Assembly: GCA_026004615.1 (NCBI GenBank)
Contig: BPJM01000014.1
Coordinates: 1 to 64,000, forward strand
Source: Planctomycetota bacterium
GTDB taxonomy: Bacteria > Planctomycetota > J058 > J103
Length of the DNA stretch: 64,000 bases
Direction: 5' to 3'
This document shows, piece by piece, positions 22,628 to 31,057 of this stretch; positions within the stretch are counted from its first letter, which is position 1, and each line of letters begins with the position of its first letter. A model generated the notes under the pieces. The model had not been told where the DNA came from and made no database searches. It worked only from the letters and a program-made list of their open reading frames with translations. Made by a program: the position numbers and the translations under genes.

Positions 22628-22656
22628 TTGTCAACGGGCTCGCCGAGCGCTAGCAT
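22628..22656 (+). promoter_or_regulatory. Sigma70-type promoter upstream of hemW
   Basis: TTGTCA (22628-22633), 17-bp spacer, TAGCAT (22651-22656). It faces hemW, whose chosen start is about 120 nt downstream of the expected transcription start. No structured leader element was recognised. Confidence 0.6.
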
Positions 22657-22783
22657 GGGGAGTTCACCGGGCGGCCGGGGCCCCGCGCCGCCACGGGGCC
22701 GGGACTCGGCGCGGGCAGCGCCGTTCGCGCAGTGCGTGCGCCTGCCCGCCCCCGGCAGACGACGGCGCCATGGGACGTCACCG

Positions 22784-24085
22784 ATGACGACCGCCCCGAG
22801 CAGGACCGGCACCGTGACCGGCCGCTGCGAGCCCCCCTCGCCCGAGCTCCGCCGCCGGCAGGTAGCGGAGGCCCGCACGGGCGCAGCCGCCGGCGAGGCG
22901 CCCGCTCGCACCCCGCGCGTCGGGCTCTATGTCCACGTGCCCTTCTGCGTCCGCAAGTGCCACTACTGCGACTTCTACTCGCTCGCCACCGGGGAGGGCC
23001 GGCCGCCGGCGGCCGCCCGCTACCTGCAGGCGCTGGCGGCCGAACTCCGCGCCCTGCCTGCCGAGTTCCGCGCCTGGACGATCTACATCGGCGGCGGCAC
23101 GCCCACCGAGCTGGCGCCGGCCGACCTGGAGCGGCTGCTGGCGCTCGTCGGCGAGCGCCTCGCTCCGGGCTGGACCGTCGAGTGGACGTGCGAGGCGAAC
23201 CCGGGCACGCTCACCCCTGACAAGGCACGGTTGCTCGCGGCGGCAGGGGTCGACCGGGTCTCGCTCGGGGTCCAGTCGTTCGACGACCGGGTGCTGCGCT
23301 GGCTGGGCCGCATCCACGACGCCTCGGCTGCGCGCGCCGGCTTCGAGCTGCTGCGCGCGAGCGGCTTCACCAACATCAACCTCGATCTGATCGCGGCGGT
23401 GCCGGGCGCCGCCCCGGACAGGCTCGAGCGCGATCTGCGGGAGGCGATCGCGCTCGGTCCCGAGCACATCTCGTGCTACACCCTGGTCTACGAGGAAGGT
23501 ACCCCGCTGGAGGCGCTGCGGCGCCGCGGGGCCGTGGTGCCGCTCGGCGAGGAGGAAGAGCTCCAGGAGTATCTGCTGGCGCGGCGGCTGCTCGCCGAGG
23601 CGGGCTACGTGCAGTACGAGGTCTCCAGCTTCTGCCGGCGCGATCCGCACCGCGACCTGCGCTGCCGCCACAACCTGCTCTACTGGGGTCCGGGCGAATA
23701 TCATGGGGTCGGCCCGGGCGCGCATAGCCACCGCGCCCGCACCCGCTACGCCAACGTGCGCGATCTGGCGCGCTGGGCGGCAGCGTGGCTGGAGGTGGCG
23801 GAGCAGCCAGCCGGCAGGGGACCGGGGGCGGGGGCGCGTGCCTTCGAGGAGCGACTCGAGCCCGAGGCATGGGCGCGCGAGGCGCTGGTGATGGCGTTGC
23901 GCCGCACCGAGGGCGTGGAGCTGGAGGCGTTTCGGACCGAGACCGGCTTCGCGGTGGAGGCGCTCGCCGGCGACAGCCTGCCGCGCCTGCTCGAGCAGGG
24001 CCTGCTCGAGCAGAGCGGTGGCCGGCTGCGCCTGACCGAACGGGGTCTGTGCCTCGCCGACGCGGTATGCGTGGAGCTGATCTGA
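22784..24085 (+). CDS. hemW: HemW-like radical SAM protein (heme chaperone)
   Basis: 433 residues. The radical-SAM cluster motif CVRKCHYCDFY (CxxxCxxC) follows GLYVHVPF, and IYIGGGTPTEL, the SAM glycine motif, comes next. Further HemW-family signatures are RVSLGVQSFDDRVLRWLGR, INLDLIAAVPG, ISCYTLVYEEGTPLE, and YEVSSFCRR with HNLLYWGPGEYHGVGPGAHS; the C-terminal domain ends normally. HemW binds heme and is held to insert it into enzymes; older annotations call it oxygen-independent coproporphyrinogen oxidase. The N-terminus before residue 45 is low complexity and the start is uncertain. The DUF1573 gene follows 66 bp downstream. Confidence 0.9.
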   Translation: MTTAPSRTGTVTGRCEPPSPELRRRQVAEARTGAAAGEAPARTPRVGLYVHVPFCVRKCHYCDFYSLATGEGRPPAAARYLQALAAELRALPAEFRAWTIYIGGGTPTELAPADLERLLALVGERLAPGWTVEWTCEANPGTLTPDKARLLAAAGVDRVSLGVQSFDDRVLRWLGRIHDASAARAGFELLRASGFTNINLDLIAAVPGAAPDRLERDLREAIALGPEHISCYTLVYEEGTPLEALRRRGAVVPLGEEEELQEYLLARRLLAEAGYVQYEVSSFCRRDPHRDLRCRHNLLYWGPGEYHGVGPGAHSHRARTRYANVRDLARWAAAWLEVAEQPAGRGPGAGARAFEERLEPEAWAREALVMALRRTEGVELEAFRTETGFAVEALAGDSLPRLLEQGLLEQSGGRLRLTERGLCLADAVCVELI

Positions 24086-24151
24086 GTAGCGCGAGCGCGT
24101 GCGGCGCCGCACGCGGCGTCGCACGACCTCCCGGGTGACGAGGGACGTGCC

Positions 24152-26032
24152 ATGCGGATGACGCTCACGGCATTTGCCATGATCGGAATCGGAATCGTGG
24201 CGCTGGCGGTGGCGCTGGAGCGGGAGCGCCGGCCAGCCCCCGCAGCCGGGCAACAGCACCGCACAGCTGCTGCCGAGCCCGCCGCGCCGGGACAGCCGCA
24301 GGCGCTCGCCGCGCCTTCCTCCCCCCGTCCCGCCGCCGGGCCGGCTGCGGACGGCGCTGGCGGGCCACGCGCAGGCGGCCCGCGCGCCGAGTTCGACACC
24401 ACGGTGATCGATTTCGGCACCGTGCCGCATGGCACCGTGGTCAGCCGCCGCTTCGGCGTCCGCAACGCCGGCGATGCCCCGCTGGAGATCGTCTCGCTCA
24501 AGGCGAGCTGCGGCTGCACCGCGGCGCTGGAGAGCAAGCGGGTGCTGGCGCCGGGTGAGCGCGGCGAGATCGAGGTCCGCTTCGACACGAGCAAGAAGAC
24601 GGTCCGCGGCACGCGCCAGCGCTTCACCAACGCGGTGCTCGTGCAGACCAACGCCGGCAGCAACCTCGAGCGGCTGACGCTTACCGGCGAGGTCATCACC
24701 TACTACCAGGTTTTGCCCCCGGGCGGCGTGGTGCTGCGCCCGGCGCCGGCGCAGGAGCCCGGGGCGGCCGGCGAGAGCGCCATCCCCTGGACGGTGGTGC
24801 GGATCCTGCCCGTGCCCGGTGTGAACGCCGTGCCGGCCTCCGAGCTGCGCCTGCTCCAGACGCCACCGGCGGTCGTGGTGCAGGGCCCGCAGCCGATCAC
24901 CCTGGACGGACAGGCGGGGGTGGAGTTCGCACTGCGCGTCGCCGAGGGCACCCCACCCGGCCCGATCCAGGGTGCGCTCCGGTTCGCCACCGGCAACCCC
25001 CAGCAGCCCGAACTGGAGATCCCCGTGCGGGGCTACGTGCCGCCGCCGGTGCGCGCCATCCCCTCGCGCCTGGCGCTGACCGAGGCAGCGCTCGAGCGAC
25101 CGGTCGCGCTGGAGATCCGCGCCACCGGCAGCACGCCCCTGCGGCTGGTGCGCGCGCGGGTGCTCCCTGACCAGAACACCCCTCCGCCGCTGGTGCTCGA
25201 GGGCGCGGCGGCCGGGCAGCAGGGCACGGAGCTGCGCTTCATGGTACGGCTGGCTGCCGGCGGTTCCGCCGGCGCGAGCGAGGGAGCCGGCGGCGCACCG
25301 GCGGCGCTGCCCCACGGCGCGAGCGGCCGGGTGCAGCTGCTGTTGGACAACGCCCTGCAGCCGGTGCTGGAGATCCCCTATCGCATCTATGACACCGGGC
25401 TGGCCCGCGGCCAGCAGGCAGAGCTGCAGGCGCTCAAGCTGCGCGTCTCCCCGCCCCAGTTGCTGCTCGGCGAGCTGGCACCGGGCCAGCTCCGGCAGGC
25501 GCTGCTGACGGTCGTCGACCTCGAGGGCGGCGGCCGGCTCGCGCTCGCCGACGTGCAGGCCGAACCCGCACCGGCGATCCGCGCCACGCTCGAGCCGCTA
25601 CAGCACGAGCGGCTCGCCCGCATCCGGGTGGAGATACAGCCCGAGCGCCCGGGCCTGCTCGCGGGCACCGTGCGGTTCCGGCCATTCGCCGGGGCCGAGC
25701 CGATCGCGGTGCCGGTCCAGGGCGTCGTCGAGCCGCGCGTGCACGCCGAGCCGGCTGCCGTGCGGCTGGTGCGGGGCGGCCCGGCCGCCACGCTGCGGCT
25801 CCGCCACGCCGGCGGGGAGCTGTTCCATGTGCGCCGGGTCGAAGGCGCGCCGCCGGGCCTGGAGGTCCAGGTGCGCGACCCCGAACGGGATGGCGAGGTC
25901 GAGGTCGACCTGCGGCTGCGCGCGCAAGACGCGGCGCGCGGGGAACCGCTGTATGCGGAGCTGGCCCTGGAGACCGACCTCGCAGACGAGCCGCCGGTGG
26001 TGGTGCCGGTCTTCGAGGGCACCGGCCCCTGA
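24152..26032 (+). CDS. DUF1573 domain membrane-anchored protein
   Basis: 626 residues. An N-terminal membrane anchor (FAMIGIGIVALAVAL) and an Ala/Pro-rich linker lead to a DUF1573 domain at about residues 75-175: DTTVIDFGTVPHGTVVSRRF, LEIVSLKASCGCTAAL (the characteristic CGC), and a GEIEVRFDTSKKTVRG strand pair. The remainder is a series of Ig-like beta domains; the segments FGTVPHG and LLLGELAPGQLRQALLTVVD look like related repeats. The protein should face the periplasm. Function of DUF1573 is not established. ATG 24152 has GAGGGA upstream; it is probably co-transcribed with hemW and converges on cinA. Confidence 0.82.
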   Translation: MRMTLTAFAMIGIGIVALAVALERERRPAPAAGQQHRTAAAEPAAPGQPQALAAPSSPRPAAGPAADGAGGPRAGGPRAEFDTTVIDFGTVPHGTVVSRRFGVRNAGDAPLEIVSLKASCGCTAALESKRVLAPGERGEIEVRFDTSKKTVRGTRQRFTNAVLVQTNAGSNLERLTLTGEVITYYQVLPPGGVVLRPAPAQEPGAAGESAIPWTVVRILPVPGVNAVPASELRLLQTPPAVVVQGPQPITLDGQAGVEFALRVAEGTPPGPIQGALRFATGNPQQPELEIPVRGYVPPPVRAIPSRLALTEAALERPVALEIRATGSTPLRLVRARVLPDQNTPPPLVLEGAAAGQQGTELRFMVRLAAGGSAGASEGAGGAPAALPHGASGRVQLLLDNALQPVLEIPYRIYDTGLARGQQAELQALKLRVSPPQLLLGELAPGQLRQALLTVVDLEGGGRLALADVQAEPAPAIRATLEPLQHERLARIRVEIQPERPGLLAGTVRFRPFAGAEPIAVPVQGVVEPRVHAEPAAVRLVRGGPAATLRLRHAGGELFHVRRVEGAPPGLEVQVRDPERDGEVEVDLRLRAQDAARGEPLYAELALETDLADEPPVVVPVFEGTGP

Positions 26033-26049
26033 GCGGGGCCGGGCGGCAA

Positions 26050-26062
26050 CCGGCGCTGCCGG
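26050..26062. terminator. Short hairpin between convergent DUF1573 gene and cinA
   Basis: CCGGC-GCT-GCCGG lies in the 61-bp gap between two convergent stops. The stem is only 5 bp and there is no T-run; a weak candidate for a shared terminator. Confidence 0.25.
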
Positions 26063-26093
26063 CCTGGTGCGGAGCCGCCGCCCCGATCCGCCA

Positions 26094-27446
26094 TTAATCC
26101 CGGCCGCGACCGCCCAGTCCGCGCCGCAGCATGTCGAGGGCAGCGAGTGCGGCGCGCAGCTGCACCGCGCCACGCGCGCCGGGCCACCACCAGCGGCGGC
26201 AAGCCTCCACCAGGCCGCTGGCCGCGGTGCCGGCCACGGCGACGTAGACCGTGCCGACCGGCTTGTCGGCGCTGCCGCCCTGTGGCCCCGCGATGCCGGT
26301 GATCGCGGCCGCGACGTCGGCCCCGAGGGCTTGCAGCGCCCCTCGCGCCATGGCGCGCGCGCACGGTTCGCTGACCGCCCCGTGCCGGGCCAAGAGCTCC
26401 GGCGCCACGCCCAGCCGCTCGGCCTTGACCCGGTCGGCGTAGGCGACGATCGCCCCTACCAGCGCCGCACTCGCCCCCGGCACCGCCGCCAGCAGGTGGG
26501 TGGCGAGCCCCCCGGTACAGCTCTCGGCGAAGCCCACGGTCAGCCCGCGCGCCACCAGCTGCGCCAGCACCACCTCGGCCAGCCCCTCACCGCGGTCGGT
26601 GAAGCAGGCCTCGCCGAGCGCCGCCCGCGCCTGCGCCACCGCCTGCTCCAGCCGGCGCGCGGCGGTCTGGGGATCGGGCTCGCGCACGGTCAGCCGCACC
26701 CGGACCAGGCCCCCCTCCACCGAGAACGCCAGCTCCGGATCCGGACCGGGGAACAGAGGTGCCAGCCGCGCGTCGGCCTGGGCTTCGGTGAGCCCGAACG
26801 CCCGCAGCTCGCGGCTCAGCACGGCCGGCCTCCCCGCGCCGCGTGCCCGCAGCTCCGGCAGGACCGCGTCCTCCAGGAGCGCCCGCATCTCCTCCGGTAC
26901 CCCGGGCAGGAACCAGCAGGTGGTGCCGCTGCCGGTCTCGATGACAAAGGCGGGTGCTGTGCCGACGGGATTGGGCGCGAGGCGCGCCCCGCGGGGCAGC
27001 AGCGCCTGGCGGCGGGCGCCCACCTCCAGCGGCCGTCCTCGCCGCTGGTACCAGGCGCCGAGCGCGGCCAGCACCGCCGGGTCCTCGACCAGCGGCTGTC
27101 CGGCGAGCCGCGCCGCCGCCTCGCGGGTCCGGTCGTCGAGCGTCGGTCCGAGTCCGCCGGTGACGATGACGAGCGAAGCCGCCGCGCACGCCTGCTCGAG
27201 CGCCGCCTCGATCGCGGCCAGCTCGTCCGGGACCAGCACGATCCGGGCGGTCTCGACGCCGTGTTCCCGCAGCCGGCGCGCGATCCAGGCCGAGTTGGTC
27301 TCCGGCGTCACACCGCTCGTCAGCTCGCTCCCGATCGCGACGATCGCTGCCCGCAGCCCGGCGAGCTGCGCCCGGCTCCGCCCCGCGCCCTCGGACGGCG
27401 GGGCCTGTGGTGCGGCGCCCTGCCCGCGCTCATGGCCCTGGCTCAC
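26094..27446 (-). CDS. cinA: CinA family protein: MoCF-like domain plus nicotinamide-nucleotide amidase
   Basis: 450 residues, two domains. The N-terminal MoCF/COG1058 domain (from about residue 28: AIVAIGSELTSGVTPETNSA, LVIVTGGLGPTLDDRTREA, FLPGVPEEMRALLED) is an ADP-ribose pyrophosphatase-type fold. The C-terminal PncC domain (from about residue 285) shows VGFAESCTGGLATHLLAAVP with the catalytic Ser, then AVSEPCARAMARGAL, ITGIAGPQGGSADKPVGTVY. PncC deamidates NMN to NaMN, recycling NAD. The GTG at 27446 overlaps the TGA of the upstream GGDEF gene (GTGA), so translation is coupled. Confidence 0.92.
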   Translation of the reverse strand: MSQGHERGQGAAPQAPPSEGAGRSRAQLAGLRAAIVAIGSELTSGVTPETNSAWIARRLREHGVETARIVLVPDELAAIEAALEQACAAASLVIVTGGLGPTLDDRTREAAARLAGQPLVEDPAVLAALGAWYQRRGRPLEVGARRQALLPRGARLAPNPVGTAPAFVIETGSGTTCWFLPGVPEEMRALLEDAVLPELRARGAGRPAVLSRELRAFGLTEAQADARLAPLFPGPDPELAFSVEGGLVRVRLTVREPDPQTAARRLEQAVAQARAALGEACFTDRGEGLAEVVLAQLVARGLTVGFAESCTGGLATHLLAAVPGASAALVGAIVAYADRVKAERLGVAPELLARHGAVSEPCARAMARGALQALGADVAAAITGIAGPQGGSADKPVGTVYVAVAGTAASGLVEACRRWWWPGARGAVQLRAALAALDMLRRGLGGRGRD

Positions 27447-28666
27447 GGCTGCCCGATCCGGTTGCGGCCGCCCTGCTTGCCGCGGTAGAGGTTGGCGTCG
27501 GCCGCCTCGATCAACTCCGCACCGCTGCGGCCGTCCAGGCCATAGGTGGCGACGCCGCCCGAGATGGTCACGCACCCCAGCGGCTGCTTGTCCCCGTGCG
27601 GGTACGGGGTGCTCTCGACGGCGCGCCGCACCGCCTCGGCAAATGCGAGAGCGCCCTCGCGGTTGGTGTCCGGCAGGATCACCACGAACTCCTCCCCGCC
27701 ATAGCGTGCCGCTACGTCGCTGTCGCGCTTGCGCTCGAGCAGGATCTTGGCGGTCAGGCGCAACGCCTCGTCCCCGGCCTGGTGGCCGTTGCGATCGTTG
27801 TAGTCCTTGAAGTGGTCGATATCGAACATGAACAGCGAAAAGGGCCGGCCCTTTGCCGCCGCCTCCTCGACCGCGCGCTCCAACTCCTGGAAGAGATAGC
27901 GCTTGTTGTACAGCCCGGTGAGAGGGTCGAGGTCGGCGAGCCGCCGGATCTGGGCCACGAAATCGGCATTGGCGATGGCGATGGCGCCGAGGTTGGCGGA
28001 GACCGAGAGCATCCGCTTGTAGTTGCGGCTGTACGCAGCGAAGCCCTCGGCGCTGACGATACCCAGCGTCTCGCGGTTGTGGATGATCGGCGCTGCCACT
28101 TCGACGCGAAACGGCACCTCGGGTCCGGCGTCTTCGAACTGGCGCGCGTCGCGCTGGAAGTCCCGCTCGTCCATCGGCAGCCCGCGCCGCAGGCAGTAGC
28201 CCAGTCGCCCACTGTCCAGGGGCAGGCGGGTACCGAGCTGCAGCCGCGGGTCGTCGTAGCCGTGCTGGCCCGACAGCACCAGCTCCTTGCCGTTGCGGGC
28301 GACATAGAAGACGAGCACCTTCTCCGGCGGTGGAATACAGAGCCGCATCACCATGTCGGCGAGCAACGGCGCGATCTCGCGCCGGCTCATGGTTTCGGTG
28401 ATGCGCTTGGTGAGTCCCGGCAGCAGCGTGAACAGGTTCGTCAGCTCGGTGTTGGTCTCCTGCAACTCGTGGACGAGTTTGCGGCCCTTCCACGTCTCGA
28501 ACTCGTCCGGCTCCTGTACGCGCGGCGGGGGCGGCTCCGCCTGGGGCGCCGCCGCCGCGCCGTCCTGACCGTCACGCCGGGCCAGCAGCGAGACCGCGTA
28601 GCCCAGCATGAAGGCCCCGACGCCGGTACCGGCGAGCAGGGTCAGCAGATCGGGCGTCACGCTCAT
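27443..28666 (-). CDS. Membrane-anchored GAF-GGDEF diguanylate cyclase
   Basis: 407 residues from the ATG at 28666. One N-terminal transmembrane helix (LLAGTGVGAFMLGYAVSLL), a short Pro-rich linker, a coiled stretch, a GAF-like sensor domain (about 85-235: MVMRLCIPPPEKVLVFYVAR.., GILVSAEGF-type end), then GGDEF. The active site reads RYGGEEFVVILP, an active signature, with DLDPLTGLYNKR and FDIDHFKDYND upstream. An RDSD five residues before GGEEF matches the RxxD inhibitory site, so product feedback is predicted. It makes c-di-GMP. Overlap with cinA makes an operon. What the GAF senses is unknown. Confidence 0.9.
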   Translation of the reverse strand: MSVTPDLLTLLAGTGVGAFMLGYAVSLLARRDGQDGAAAAPQAEPPPPRVQEPDEFETWKGRKLVHELQETNTELTNLFTLLPGLTKRITETMSRREIAPLLADMVMRLCIPPPEKVLVFYVARNGKELVLSGQHGYDDPRLQLGTRLPLDSGRLGYCLRRGLPMDERDFQRDARQFEDAGPEVPFRVEVAAPIIHNRETLGIVSAEGFAAYSRNYKRMLSVSANLGAIAIANADFVAQIRRLADLDPLTGLYNKRYLFQELERAVEEAAAKGRPFSLFMFDIDHFKDYNDRNGHQAGDEALRLTAKILLERKRDSDVAARYGGEEFVVILPDTNREGALAFAEAVRRAVESTPYPHGDKQPLGCVTISGGVATYGLDGRSGAELIEAADANLYRGKQGGRNRIGQP

Positions 28667-28831
28667 CCCGACGCGGTGGTGCACTCTTCCGGGTTGCAGG
28701 GTGGGCGGTGTGCCGGGACGCCCCCCCGAACCGCCCCTCATGATACAATAGCCGTCGCGGGCCAGCACGCCGCCCCCTGCGGCTGGCGTGCCGGGCTGGC
28801 ACCGGCCGGACCGGGTGGTATCGCCGGCGAC

Positions 28832-29839
28832 TCAGACGCTGAAGCGGAACTCCACGATGTCGCCGTCCTGCACCGCGTACTCCCGCCCTTCCAGCCGGCT
28901 GGTACCGGCGGCGCGGCACGCCTTGAGGGAGGAGCCCGCCGCCACGAAGTCCGCAAACCCCGTCACCTCCGCGCGGATGAACCCCCGCTCCATGTCGCTG
29001 TGCACCGCCCCGGCGGCGCGCGGCGCGGGCGTGCCGGCGGGCACGGTCCAGGCGCGGACCTCGTCCTCCCCGACGGTGAAGAAGGAGATCAGGCCGAGCA
29101 GCGCAAACGCGGCCCGGATCAGGCGCGCTCGCGCCGGCTCGGCGATGCCGTACAGCTCCAGCAGCTCGCCCTGCTCCCCAGGCGACAGGCAGGCCAGCTC
29201 CGCCTCCAGCCGCCCGCACACCGTCAGCACCCCCGCCGGTTCGTCCTCCGGATAGGGCAGCGCCTCCTCCCCGACGTTGCGCACCCACAGCCGCGGCTTG
29301 AGCGTGAGCAGGCCGAAGGGGCGCAGCAGCGCCAGCGCCTCGGGCTCGAGCTCGTCCGGCTGTGGCCGCCGGCCCGCGCCCAGATCGGCGGCCAGCCGCT
29401 CCAGAAGCGCCAGCTCCGCCAGATCGCGCTCCCGGCTCGGCGTGGGCTTCGTCACCGCCTTGCGCAGCCGTTCCAGGCGCCGTTCGACCACCTCCAGATC
29501 CGCCACCGCCCACTCCACCTCCAGCTCGCCGCGTGCCGCCTCGGGGTCGGCACCACCGAAGGCGGGCAACACCACCAGCAGCGCGTCGGCGGTACGCTGC
29601 TCGCCGGTGCGCGCCGCCACCCCGAGCGCCGCACCGTAGTCGACCGCCTGGAAACTGGCCGGCTTGTACGAGCGCGGGCGGAACACCTCCCGCAGGTGCT
29701 CCAGGCGCGGATCGGGCACCTGGACCATGCGCGCGGCGGTGCGGCCGGCGAGCTGTTCGCTGCCGGGCGGCTCGCCCGTCAAGACGGTGAACAGTGTGGT
29801 CTTGCCGGCCTGCGGCGGCCCGGCGATGCCCAGCCTCAA
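28832..29839 (-). CDS. Divergent YchF/OLA1-like GTP/ATP-binding protein with TGS-like end
   Basis: 335 residues from a TTG at 29839 that overlaps the tatC stop. The start MRLGIAGPPQAGKTTLF holds an intact P-loop like YchF (GLPNAGKT), followed by PDPRLEHLREVFRPRSYKPA, typical of YchF. The usual DxAG switch-II motif is replaced by VDYGA. NVGEE lies where YchF has its G4-like NxxE. The C-terminus matches the TGS/DUF933 part (LISFFTVGEDEVRAWTVPAG, VHSDMERGFIRAEVTGFADF, YAVQDGDIVEFRFSV). It is therefore a divergent YchF-like protein, probably an ATPase associated with ribosomes or stress; true function unknown. Confidence 0.8.
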   Translation of the reverse strand: MRLGIAGPPQAGKTTLFTVLTGEPPGSEQLAGRTAARMVQVPDPRLEHLREVFRPRSYKPASFQAVDYGAALGVAARTGEQRTADALLVVLPAFGGADPEAARGELEVEWAVADLEVVERRLERLRKAVTKPTPSRERDLAELALLERLAADLGAGRRPQPDELEPEALALLRPFGLLTLKPRLWVRNVGEEALPYPEDEPAGVLTVCGRLEAELACLSPGEQGELLELYGIAEPARARLIRAAFALLGLISFFTVGEDEVRAWTVPAGTPAPRAAGAVHSDMERGFIRAEVTGFADFVAAGSSLKACRAAGTSRLEGREYAVQDGDIVEFRFSV

Positions 29840-30829
29840 CGCTCTACCTCCTCCTGCTCCCGGCGGCGCCGCTCCATCCAGGCCACACTGCCCAGGTCCC
29901 AGCTCGTAGAGCACGAGCATCGGCAGCGCCACGATCGTCATGGTGAGCGGGTCGCCGGTCGGAGTGACGATGGCAGCGACGAGAAACGCCACCGCGATGA
30001 AGTAGCGCCGCCAGCTCCGCAGCTTCGCCGAGTCCAACAGCCCGGCCAGCTGCCCGAACACCAGCACGACCGGAAGCTGGAAGGTCGCGGCGACCCCCAG
30101 GTGCAACCAGAAGAACAGCCCCAGGTAGCTGTCGATCGTGATGCCGGCCTGCATGAGATCCGGCCCGCCATAGGCCAGCAGGTAGCGCAGCGTCACCGGC
30201 AGGAGCACGAAGTAGGTGAAGCCCGCTGCGAGGAGCAGGCACACGAGCGAGATCGGCGCGAACGTCCGGACGTAGGCGCGCTCGGCGGGCTCCAGCCCCT
30301 CGGCGACGAAGCGCCACAGCTCCCACAACCAGTAGGGCGCCGCCACGAGCAGCGCCGCGATGAGGGCCAGCTTCATGTAGGCGAGGAAGGCGTCCTGGTA
30401 GCGCAAAAACAGCAGCCGTTCGGCAGGAGGCGCCGGTGGCAACAGGCGCTCGAGCCGGAGCGCGGCCTCCTGGTAGCGGCGAGCCAGCTCCAGCCGCTCG
30501 CCCTCGCCGGCCGGCGAGTCCGGCCGCACCCGCTCGCCGAGCGCCGCCGCCGCCCGCTCGAGCTCGGCCGCAGCCGCCGCCAGCTCGAGCAGCCGTTCGG
30601 TGTCCTCGCGCTGCGCGCTCGCGCGGTGGCCGAGCCGCTCGGCGGCCACCTGTTCGGCGGCCCGCCGGTGCGGGGCGACCACGAACGCCATCAGCGGATC
30701 CTGCAGCGCGAGCGCGATCCCGAACAGCGCCACCGTCACGACCAGCGCGCGCAACAGATGCGCGCGCAACTCCTCCAGGTGCTCCCCGATCGTCAGCAGG
30801 CGAGGCTGGCCGGAATCGCGCGTAGCCAT
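29836..30829 (-). CDS. tatC: Sec-independent translocase TatC with long periplasmic insert; one frameshift
   Basis: Multi-spanning core of the Tat translocase that binds twin-arginine signal peptides. The N-terminus has the TatC signature IGEHLEELRAHLLRAL, and later segments match: FLAYMKLALIAALLVAAPYW, FVAEGLEPAERAYVRTFAP, GITIDSYLGLFFWLHLGVAA, VTPTGDPLTMTIVALPML, LYELG. Residues ~55-140 form an unusually long, Arg/Glu/Ala-rich, coiled-coil-like insert between helices 1 and 2. One extra base near 29898 shifts the frame and would fuse it to the next gene; corrected, it ends ..SVAWMERRRREQEEVER and stop TGA at 29838-29836. About 331 residues against 258 in E. coli. No tatA/B nearby. Confidence 0.87.
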
Positions 30830-31057
30830 GCCGAGCGCCGCATCCTCACCCCCCGGAGCGAGGCCCGCTCCGATCGCGACGCCGCGCCGCGGCACGCCCT
30901 GCCGCCGGTAGCGCCAGGCGGCGAGCACCGCAGCGGCGCCGGCCGGCGCTACGAGCCCCCGCCCTCAGGAGCGTACTACCGCCCACCCCACCCCCGGTCG
31001 CGCGGCGGCTCGCTCGTGCCGGCCGCGGGCCACCGGCGGAACCCCGCCCCGTGCGGC

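Noticed and set aside
28741..28752. TGATACAATA as a promoter
   Set aside because: On the plus strand it points into the 3' ends of minus-strand genes; no -35 at 16-18 bp on either strand.
28832..30829. A natural TatC-YchF fusion
   Set aside because: The fused frame exists only with an extra base near 29898; without it, TatC ends normally and the YchF-like gene has its own TTG overlap.
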